This document shows, in pieces, positions 55,361 to 64,000 of a stretch of 64,000 bases of DNA. Source of the DNA: Chlorocebus sabaeus (lineage: Eukaryota > Chordata > Mammalia > Primates > Cercopithecidae); NCBI RefSeq assembly GCF_047675955.1, contig NC_132911.1:121101234-121165233 (forward strand). Reading direction: 5' to 3'. How positions within the stretch are numbered: the stretch's first letter is position 1; each line of letters begins with the position of its first letter. A program made the translations under genes and the position numbers. Under the pieces are notes generated by a model. It did not search any database and was not told the DNA's origin. It was given only the letters and a program-made list of their open reading frames with translations.

Positions 55361-55469
55361 GGTATATCTCTGCTCTTCACAACTGAAAATGGGATCACTG
55401 TTAACATTGCTTTCATGTGTAGCCAAATATATTTGTTTTTATACCAGAAGAAAATGCCATGTCTGTTTT
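55361..55469. other. Unassigned sequence
   Basis: Short spacer after the ERVL block; no diagnostic motif. Confidence 0.4.
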
Positions 55470-55545
55470 GGCTATTCATACTGAATCCCTATTGTCTAGA
55501 AGAATGCGTGGCAACTAGAAGACACTTAAAAAATATTGTTGATGC
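55470..55545 (+). mobile_element. L2 LINE 3' end
   Basis: 'CCCTATTGTCTAGAAGAATGCGTGGCAACTAGAAGACAC' and 'ATATTGTTGATGC' match the sense L2 terminus. Confidence 0.6.
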
Positions 55546-57200
55546 AATGTATACACAACATTTAGTACATTAAATGCTTAATAAAAGGTTATTATCACAA
55601 TTATGATTATTCATGCATTGTATGCCATAGATAAAGACATCTTTAGTCTGGTTGTCTCTGTTTTAACCATGATACCACCTTAAAAGCCTCCTTGTTCATA
55701 CATTTGTTTAAAGTAAATTAGCCTAGGAAAGATGGCTGCTGCTGCTCTTCCCAGACTCTCACAGTTGCACTGATCAATATGGAACTGGGCTTGGGAAGGC
55801 CATTATGAGGCCTCCTATATTTCACCCTGTTTGTGGTCTCAACACTTGGATTCACCAGTCAGCCCTTGCCTGGGCACCCTGCTGACATCCAAACTTGAGA
55901 GAATCCTTAATATGCATGAACACTACAATTACACAGACTTAAACTTCTCCATTCTGAGATAATTACAGAAATGAACTATGTTTCTCAAGCAAATCAGACT
56001 GTAGAGATACAGGGAAGGGTGCCTTGGTGGGCATAAGGGATCTCAGACTTATTCTGGCTACATGCCCCAAATCAGCAATACAAGGAGCCCTCTGCCTTAG
56101 CAGAGAGAAGCTTCCTGCCAGAATCCTTACGGGAAATGCATACGAGCAATCCCTACCCTCAGAAACAGGAATCCTGCTGGCAGTTTGTTCTGTTTAAAAG
56201 AAAAACAGGAAACAGAAAAAGAGCTGATGTGGCTTCATCAAGACCTATATCCCAGACTTCATAAAAAAAAAAAAAAGTAATTGAAACAATTCCTGATTTG
56301 TGCCCTGAAGGAGTTTTGCAATTTTCTTATTCCATCTTGCACAGAAGTTCTGAGCTCAGAAAAAAATAAGGAAAATAAATCTAATGAATAAAATATTGAA
56401 CGGGTTGCAATTCTTGAAAACCAAAAACAAAAGAAAAATCACTTCCTCAGCTGGTTTGGGTTTGAGGGACTGGGATTCGATTTACAAACATCTTTTGAGT
56501 GATGCAGCTCATGACCTTCTTTCTTTCTACTCTAATCCCACAGTTTGTACTTAGAGATCAGTCCATTTGCAGCCTAGTCTGGAAAATCAGTGTTGTCATA
56601 GAAAAGGTGAGGTAAGATGCAAGTTGGGACAGTAAGCCATCTTTTGTAGGGAGGTGAGAAAACATTTCAATAGCATCAGTGTCACCAAGATGTAGGAGGA
56701 CATGAGTGGGGGCATCTCAGACACAGAAGCTCCAAAGAGCCTCAAGACCTGAGGTGATTCAGGCAATTGCCAGTGTCTATCTGAACTGTGGCACACAGGG
56801 ATGAAGATCCCAGTGGTGAATGATATCTGGAAGAGGTGAAGAGCAATTAACACTCGGTTTGTCCATGTGGATTTCTCATAATTAAGTAGAAACATAGGGG
56901 AGCAGAATTCAGCTTTGGAATAGAAACCTTGTAAGAACCAGGCATTCAGGGCAATACTCTAAGCTGGACTTGGGGTCTAACCAGGGACACTAAGGAGAAA
57001 CTATGAAGGTCGAAATAAAAACAAAGAAGTTCTTACCCTTGGCTGGGACCCATATATAAGTGGAAGGAAAAAGGCTGTTGTTTAGGGCTCCACAGATGCT
57101 CATTCCTGGTACATGAGGTCCTGAGCCAGGTTGGCATTAAGGTAGCTCAGAGGGCATGTGGCATCCCATCAATCATAGCTCAGACACTGGACTTGGGGTC
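55546..57200. other. Unassigned sequence
   Basis: About 1.65 kb with no repeat family recognised. There is an A run near 56263-56276. A 99-residue minus-strand ATG-initiated open frame (56596-56895) contains a hydrophobic SSYILVTLMLLKCF stretch, but I cannot tie it to a family. Confidence 0.45.
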
Positions 57201-57217
57201 TGAGACGTGATACTTAC

Positions 57218-57422
57218 TTCCAAGGGCCACTGGATGGGGGTAGAGAGGGTGAGGCTTCCAGCATACCTCTTGTTCTCATCAGGAGTGTCTCAGGATCTGA
57301 GATGAGCATTGATTCACAAATGGGGCCTGGCTGCTCTTGTTTACGGAGGGCATAGTATATACTAGGCATTAGATGAGATAAATCCATTATCTCACCTTTT
57401 TCCAGGAAATGCAAGTGGGAAG
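57218..57422 (-). other. Exon-like open segment (unconfirmed)
   Basis: On the minus strand a 205-nt segment is open in one frame. It is preceded by a pyrimidine-rich ATAATTTTCTTCAG (acceptor-like) and followed by GTAAGTAT (strong donor-like). No protein family recognised; a 205-nt open frame by chance is not rare. Treat as a candidate only. Confidence 0.2.
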
Positions 57423-60126
57423 CTGAAGAAAATTATAGTATTTCTGGCAGTCAAGATTTGGAAAGTTACCTACTAAAAGGCTACAATATGCTCAAGATAC
57501 TACTATATCAGAATAATTTTCACCTAATTAAGAGAATGGAGATTTTATTTACTCAACCAAATAGTGAGTTAATATACAGGAAATATACATTCTGGATCAA
57601 ACAGAATAGAAAACAATGACATTGAGATGTATACCAGTGCTCTCATGAAAGACCTGTCATGTGTAATTGTCTGTTATTTTCTATGTACACTCCATCTGAA
57701 TGAGCAATAAAACTAGCTTGGGGAAGAATAGTTTCTTCTCTGATCATTGTATTTCTTCAGGACTTCTTCTTGCTCTCAGATATGCTACTTGTGATTTTCA
57801 ATTACACTTGACACATTAGCTTTGCTAATATTTTAAACTTACTAAATTTGTTCATGTCCTCTTTCCTGTATATCCTCCCTCACTTTTACCTTGTGTATTA
57901 AGTACCACAAAAGAATATTGTCTGAAACAAATGACATGCAATCCTTGGAGGATAGATTTCCATGCTACTATAGAGTGAATGCCTTCCATAGTGAAAGGCT
58001 TATATTTAATATGTGAATTTTGCCAGAGGTGATTCAGCCAGGTAAAATGCTGGTATTACCTAGAAAACATGGGTGTATCCATCTTCCATTGAGTTGTGTG
58101 TTCCGGTTTGGGCTTTTGTAGATACGGTTTTGATGCCAAAGCAGCAAAAACTGTTTCCTGATAAAGAGCAGAAACTAGACTCCTTGGTGCTATTGTTCAT
58201 TACTGCCTGATCAGACAGGGAGAGTATGATATAATCTGACAGTTGAGAAAGTTGTGCACTCCTCACCCACTAAGCACATGTATCTTTCTGAAGGACCCTG
58301 CTGAAAACTTGAACTCTGAGCCCCAGAGCCAAATTTTGCTAAAGTTCTATGATTCCACCATGGTTCCCTGATGAAGTAAAATATATTGTGTATAGACTGC
58401 AAGTTAGGATTCTACTGCTGAAATTTGAGGTCTAAATATAAGTGATCTACATTACAAGTAATCTACATTGCTGTGCCTGTAAAAGTTTACCCTGTGACAC
58501 CTGGATTTAATATATCCTGACAACAGGTGCATTTGGTTCAGAGAATGACCTTCAACTTTACCTAGAAGATAAATGCCTGATTGTAGGTCATCTACATGCA
58601 TCTTTGGATGGAGAGGGCAGAGGCAGGAATGCCAATGCAAATGTTAAACATAACCTTTCTATTGTTTTATTAGGACTATGCATTATTAAATGGGACCTTC
58701 TTTACTCTTCGTGTTTCTATTAGAGTAACATTCTTGGCTTCCTCTGCATCCTCACTAATTTTTCCTAATAGGAGGAGGATTAAAGTATCTGAATAGTAAA
58801 CTTAGGAACAAAAACTGGTCATGTTTGACTGAGTCTCTTCCCTATGCCTTTCTTCTTTGGATCTACCTGATTTTAGGAAATTATACTCTGCTTTGTTCTT
58901 GGTCATACAAACAGAGGTCATACACAGTAGCAACCTTGTCCTTTTGTTGTGGAAAATCAGTGGTTGACCAGTGCCACTTGACATTGAGTGAATAAGTCTG
59001 TATTAATGTGGCTACATATTAGGAAGCCCATTGTTTTCTCATGTCTAAGCCTCAATTTCCAGTAATTCCATCAGTAATGAAGTAGGAATTTTAATGTTTG
59101 TCTGCTTAAATTTTTGTCTCTCTCAGTGAAATCAGAACTTAGGCAAGAAAGAGGATCATATACTCTATTAGGTTGCCTAAAATCCCAACATATTCCATCA
59201 GTAATTTTCATGTTGTACAGGTTTGTTAAGTTATGTCCTTTAGTTAACCTCCAAACAGCACCATAAAGATGATTTTAAAGTGTGATAATTACATTTCTAA
59301 TGATGTACTCCTATTATGATCTCTCCCCTCATAATATGCACTTATTTTTATCTAGCTATAAGAGATCTCTTATAGACACCTTTGAGTTATGGTTGATGTA
59401 TGATCAAGGAGTAACTCTAAGACTATAGAGAGTTTGGCTAAGGGAAAATTTTTAGAAAATAATTAGAGAGTTTTCTACTTTATTTCAAAGTAAAATTTAG
59501 ACACATTTTTAAGCTGTGAAGTTTTATAAAATGAAAGGTAAAACTTCTAAAAAGCAATTAGATATTTTATTTCAGAAACTAGAAGCCTTGGGGCAGCGTC
59601 AGGGAAGCTGAAACATAAAGTAAGCATTCTGGAGTGAAAACTCTTCCACACGTAATTTGACAAGGCTTGAAAATACACACATTTGGCACTCAGTGTGTAT
59701 GGACAAAAGCAAAATCAGGCTTTCACCCAGGTTTGAGGTAGATAAAGCAGCAAAGATCAGGAATCTAAAAGAAGATCACCAAGTTTTCAGAGGCTTGATT
59801 TTTCTCAGCAGTATTTTTAATGGCTCCTTGCCTCTTTCTTTAGAATAATCAAAAGCCAGGTAACTAAAATGACATGTTTTGAGGGTCTATTTCAAAGAAA
59901 GCTTTCAGCTCCCCATTTATATGGATTTAAGACATGTCATTAACATTTATACTAAAATATATCCCATTAGGATAGAAATCACACAGCTTTTATGGGTAAA
60001 CTTTTAATGAGGTTTTCTCACATGCATTGTAGTTTTTTTAAAGAGTTTATAATTAAATTACTAGTCTCCCATGTTTGAGTCCAAATCATTTTCCAAAAGT
60101 AGTTTATCTTGATAAACATCCTTTAA
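57423..60126. other. Unassigned sequence
   Basis: About 2.7 kb without a recognised repeat or gene. Minus-strand open frames at 58060-58266, 58211-58402, 58452-58640 and 58802-58984 are short, with no known domain. A small direct repeat (GATCTACATTACAAG / AATCTACATT) lies at 58443-58470. Confidence 0.5.
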
Positions 60127-60136
60127 AATATTTCCT
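60127..60136. repeat. Target-site duplication of L1, left copy
   Basis: AATATTTCCT, repeated exactly at 61025-61034, flanks the L1 at 60137-61024. A 10-bp duplication is what target-primed reverse transcription leaves. Confidence 0.85.
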
Positions 60137-61024
60137 GATGAAAGGTCTAATACCCAGAATCTATAAAAAACTTGAACAATTGAAAAAGCAAAAAATGAAC
60201 AACCCCATTATAAAATGGCCAAAGGACATGAAGAGACACTTCTCAAAAGAAGACATACAAGTAGCCAACAAATCAAAAATAAAAAAAAGCTCTGCATCAT
60301 TATCATCAGAGAAATGCAAAATCACAAAGTGCTATCATGTCATACTGGTCATAATGGCATTATTAAAAAGTCAAAAACAATAGAAGATGGCAAGGCTGTA
60401 CAGAAAAGGGAAAACTTATACACCATTGGTGGGAATGTAAATTAGTTCAGCCTCTGTGGAAAGTAGTTTAGAGATATCTCAAAGTATTTAAAACAGAACT
60501 ACCATTTGACTGAAGAGTCCCATTACTGGGTACATATCCAAAAGAAAACAAATCATTCTACCAAAAAGACACAGGCTATGTTCATTGCAACACTGTTCAC
60601 AACAGCAAAGACATCAACCTGGGTTCTCATCAATAGTGGACTGGATGAAGAAAGTGTGGTTCATACACGTTATGGAATACTACACAGCCATAAAAAAGAA
60701 TGAAATCATGTCCTTAACAGCAACATAGATGTAACTAGAGGCCATTATTTTAAGCAAATTAATGAAGAAACAGGAAACCAAATACTGCATGTTCTCACTT
60801 ATAAGTGGGAGCTAAACATTGAGTACTCATGGACATAAAGATGACAACAACAGAAACTGGGGACCACTAGAGAGTGGAGAGAGGAAGAGGGAAAAAGGCT
60901 GTGTACTATACTCAGTACCCGGGTGACAGGATCATTCATAATCCAAACTTCAGTATCACTCAATATACCCAGGTAATATACCTGCACATACACCACCTGA
61001 ATTTAAAATAAAAGTTGAGAAATC
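60137..61024 (+). mobile_element. Primate L1 (L1PA/L1PB), 5'-truncated 3' end
   Basis: ORF2 C-terminus and 3' UTR: 'GAAAGGTCTAATACCCAGAATC', 'TTGGTGGGAATGTAAATTAG', 'TCTCACTTATAAGTGGGAGC' and terminal 'TGAATTTAAAATAAAAGTTGAG'. Younger-looking than the other L1s in the window. The plus-strand open frame at its 5' end (60075-60383) is L1 ORF2 C-terminal sequence read through stops. Confidence 0.93.
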
Positions 61025-61034
61025 AATATTTCCT

Positions 61035-61606
61035 CAAGGTTAAACACAAATTTAAAATATTACTTTAATATCACATGTAATTTACAATATGTAATGTTAA
61101 CAATATAATCAGTTCTCAAAATGAAGAAAAGCTTTTGTGAATAAGACAAAATTTGTGATTCAGGGTAGTATATCTCACTTTAAGAAACAGTGCATTTTTA
61201 AAATAAAACCTTTTCAATAAAGACATTCTTTTCATCTTCTAAAAGTTTTTAAAACATATTTTGTATTATAAAAGGATACATGCCAAAGTGTTCCTATTAA
61301 TTGTTACATTGATGAGCTGAAACTGAAACAAAATGGTGGGGAAATTTTTAGAATTTTTCTTTTAGTTAAAAATGTATAGAATCAATTTTTTTCAAAAATT
61401 CACACACTGGAGTGTGTTTATTCAAAGTTTCCTAAGAATTTAAGAATTTTAAATGTGTTTTTGTTGTAGGCTGGATAAAAGAAATCAGTGTTAATCCCTA
61501 TATTGTCATTTCACACCTCTAACTAACACAGGTACATAATCTCTTACCTGAAATTCTTGGGCAATTGTATTTCACAGAATTTGGAAATTTGGGGCTTTTT
61601 GACTAG
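61035..61606. other. Unassigned sequence
   Basis: About 570 bp, very AT-rich, without a recognised feature. Confidence 0.5.
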
Positions 61607-61968
61607 TATATTAGTCCATTTTCACATTGCTATAAAGATACTACCTGAGACTGAGTAATTTATAAACAAAAGAGTTTTAATTGACTCACAGTTCCACATG
61701 ACTGGAGAGGTCTCAGGAAATTTACAATCATGGCAGAAGGCAAAGGGGAAGAAAGGTACGTCTTATATGGCATCAGGAGAGAGAAAGCCAGTGAAGGGGA
61801 AGTGCCACACTTTTAAACATCTCTCATGAGAACTCACTTGCTATCATGAGAACTGCATTGGAGAAATCACCCCCATAATCTAATTACCTCCCACCAAGTC
61901 CCTCTCTCAACACATAGGGATTACAATTTGAGATGAGATTTGGGTGGGGACAGAGCCAAACTATACCA
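61607..61968 (-). mobile_element. THE1/MST-type (ERVL-MaLR) solo LTR
   Basis: Antisense MaLR LTR: TATATTAGTCCATTTTCAC start, 'CTCACAGTTCCACATGACTGG', 'CTCATGAGAACTCACTTGC' and 'GAGATTTGGGTGGGGACAGAG' near the end. Flanked by a perfect 5-bp duplication ACTAG (61602-61606 and 61969-61973). Solo LTR. Confidence 0.93.
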
Positions 61969-61973
61969 ACTAG

Positions 61974-62230
61974 GAATATGGTACGTGGACCAAATGATAT
62001 AAAACTATTCCATCAGAGCCTAGAATAAAACCCTATAATTAAACACATTCAAATTTCTACAGTGAAACATATAAAAGTCATAATGCTTGCAATTAAGACA
62101 ATAATATTCATACTATGTGTGATACATAAAGGGTCTAAATAACCTCAGGTGAGGTGTTGTCACCAAATGAGTTACAAAACAACTGAGTTTTCCATAGTTT
62201 GGGGATTTCAGAATTATAAAGAAGAGATTA
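61974..62230. other. Unassigned sequence
   Basis: Short stretch without a recognised feature. Confidence 0.45.
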
Positions 62231-62231
62231 T

Positions 62232-62455
62232 TGTCTTGTAATAAGTGTTAACAATAATTATGCCAAGCACTTATATATATTATTTCATTTCATCCTCTCA
62301 GTAACTCTCTTAGGATGCAGCTATTATAGTTTTGACTTAAATATAAAAACACAGAGATATGCTAGCTATTAAGGATAGAACCAGGATTTGAATTCAGGCA
62401 TTCTGTATCCAGAGCCCATGGTTTTCACTACTGCACTTTACCATTTTCCTTTCTA
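62232..62455 (-). mobile_element. MIR SINE
   Basis: Antisense MIR: 'AATTATGCCAAGCACTTATATATATTATTTC', 'CTCAGTAACTCTCTTAGGATGC', 'GATAGAACCAGGATTTGAATTCAGGC' and 'CCAGAGCCCATGGTTTTC'. Confidence 0.88.
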
Positions 62456-62589
62456 AAGGAAGTGCTGGCCTCAACAAAGAAAGAATCTGACCCCACATAT
62501 CATTGGTGTTGTCACTATGAATGGCCAAAGCCAACGGCTGTGACCTTGAACAATAAATACATCACATTTTTTCCCAAGACAAAGTCTCC

Positions 62590-62690
62590 TGCCAACTCTG
62601 CCTTCCTCTCCCCTGTGCTTAGTGCAAAGCTTGGCATCCAGTACACCCTGACTACTGTTGATAGCCTGACTGATGCTTTCTTTGGGACCC
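62590..62690 (+). mobile_element. L2 LINE 3' end
   Basis: 'CCTGTGCTTAGTGCAAAGCTTGGCATCC' and a final 'TGTTGATAGCCTGACTGATGC' match the sense L2 terminus. Confidence 0.6.
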
Positions 62691-64000
62691 TCACACAGAG
62701 GTGAGGCCATGACAGGAAGAAGAAAGTGCAGAGTCCATTTATGCTCAATTGCAGAATTGCTTCCTTCTCTCCCACCCACCTATATAGTTCAAAATCCCAT
62801 CATGGATGGAAGATGTGTTTGAGCCTGTGCCTCTTCAGGCTCTACATCAAGAGATAAGAATTGTGTTTATTTATCTATACAGGAATAGTCTAAATCATGA
62901 GCGTCTATTTACTGTGATCTTCAAAATGAAAACACATCAATGTATAAGCATGTAAAATCCACATGTTTCTTAGAAATGAACACTACTGAGGATCATTTTG
63001 TCTCCTAAAGCAAGATATATGTATCTATTCAACCTCCTTTACGAAGGAAGATAATTCGTATGGAAAGCTGAGAGGAGCCTCTTTAAAGAGTTCAAAGGCC
63101 CATTCTAAAGGTGTAGAAACAAGCAGCTTGATCCTTTTTGCTAAAACTCTTTGTAACTCACAAATAGTCCTTCTTCCAATTTCTATACTCTATAAATCCC
63201 CTTTATGTACCACTTCCATATTAACCCCCACAAAATAACACTTTTGATCACACCGTCTTCTAGAAAAGCTTTAGCTACCTCTTATTTGCTAATATATTAC
63301 ATGATCCCCATCCAACAACAATGTCTCCCATAAGACATACCAAATTCTCATGTCTTCTGTCCCATGAGGTCCCTACTCTATATTCCAGACAAGCAATGTA
63401 TTGCTCCCTCTATTGGCCTTATATGTAACACCTTGCTTGCTTTCTGACGGGAATGGTCCTAGCAAAGGTTTGCACTTTCCCCCGATCATGGAGGCAGGTC
63501 ATTGTCACTCCTACTACCACTACAGACTGAAGAGCCCTACTTATGGCACTGGCTGGCAAAGAGAGAGAGGCATGCATGCTCCCTGGCCAGACTGAAGGCA
63601 TGGAGGCTCTTACTTTCCCAGCAATGACTCGAAACGCTGGGGTGACACAACTCAGAAGTGCACGGGAGTTAATGCCCAAGGAATGAATTGGTCAGCAGAA
63701 CAAAAGTGAAGGCAATTAGTAGATTTATCCCCCTTCTTCATCCTTCCCTACCATGTAAACCATTCTGAGACATGGAAATTCATAGAGGCGCCAGGAAAAT
63801 GCCACACCAGATGCAGGAGCCAGCTGTCCTTGTTACACAACTTGGGCCAGCCTGGGACATGGCTCCCTCATATGTGCACACCTTCCATCTCTGCCTCATG
63901 CCCTTTTCTCCCTCTTTTCTCCTTCCCTGATATTGCACCACCCAGTGAAGTATTAGCACACATTTTTTTTTTCTCCAATTCTGTTGTGTAGGGAAACTGG
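62691..64000. other. Unassigned sequence to the window end
   Basis: About 1.3 kb with no recognised repeat or gene. Open frames at 63401-63595 and 63419-63679 overlap on opposite strands and lack known domains. The last part has a near-average base composition and may be conserved or part of an unplaced LTR. Confidence 0.5.

Noticed and set aside
1..64000. CRISPR arrays, operons, riboswitches, phage or plasmid features
   Set aside because: The window is plainly primate nuclear DNA; tandem repeats here are microsatellites or duplications without spacer structure.
1..64000. tRNA, rRNA or snRNA genes
   Set aside because: No cloverleaf A/B-box combination outside MIR (tRNA-derived) or other RNA gene signature was seen; MIR heads resemble tRNA only by descent.

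Overview
This window is AT-rich primate genomic DNA, most likely human. Alu SINEs of the J and S subfamilies, old primate and mammalian L1s, a THE1/MST pair of solo LTRs, MADE1, MER5A, HAL1, MIR and L2 all occur together, a combination diagnostic of a primate genome. I see no intact protein-coding gene, rRNA, tRNA, CRISPR array or prokaryotic feature. The long open frames are either antisense to L1 or Alu sequence, or chance frames in unique DNA. The window reads as a gene-poor intergenic stretch or a large intron. No splice-joined gene could be recognised. All repeat calls come from reading the sequence against remembered family features, not from a database search, so subfamily names are provisional.

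Layout. Bases 1-7275 are one nearly full-length L1 (L1MA/L1PB age, + strand) carrying four later insertions: an LTR-like element, a THE1 solo LTR, an AluS and an AluJ. A second, older L1M on the + strand follows at 7440-10145, with its middle deleted and an AluS inserted. Bases 10146-14300 hold MIR, L2 and two MaLR-type LTRs in otherwise unassigned DNA. Bases 14400-22110 are an antisense L1M reaching back to its 5' UTR and broken by an AluJ, an L1MB 3' fragment, a class I LTR and a second L1M 3' end. From 22270 to 38900 the sequence is mostly unassigned DNA with scattered MIR/L2, an Alu, several LTR-like repeats, a MADE1 hairpin at 35131-35209 and a small hAT element.

From 38950 to 55360 there is HAL1, then two separate stretches of decayed ERVL-type retrovirus-like internal sequence (40170-42660 and 51560-55360). 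Between them lie an L1M fragment, nested LTRs, MER5A, MLT1 and a nested MIR/L2 cluster. Bases 55550-60120 are mostly unassigned. A 5'-truncated primate L1 with a clear target-site duplication (60137-61024), a THE1/MST solo LTR with a perfect 5-bp duplication (61607-61968), a MIR and an L2 end complete the window.

How the parts relate: the region records layered insertions. Old L2, MIR and L1M come first, then MaLR and ERV LTRs, then AluJ, then AluS. No pathway or operon exists here. The only element with plausible present-day function is the MADE1 hairpin, whose 5' arm carries a miR-548-type mature sequence. I did not find an undescribed biological system. The most unusual features are local duplications and rearrangements inside the repeats.
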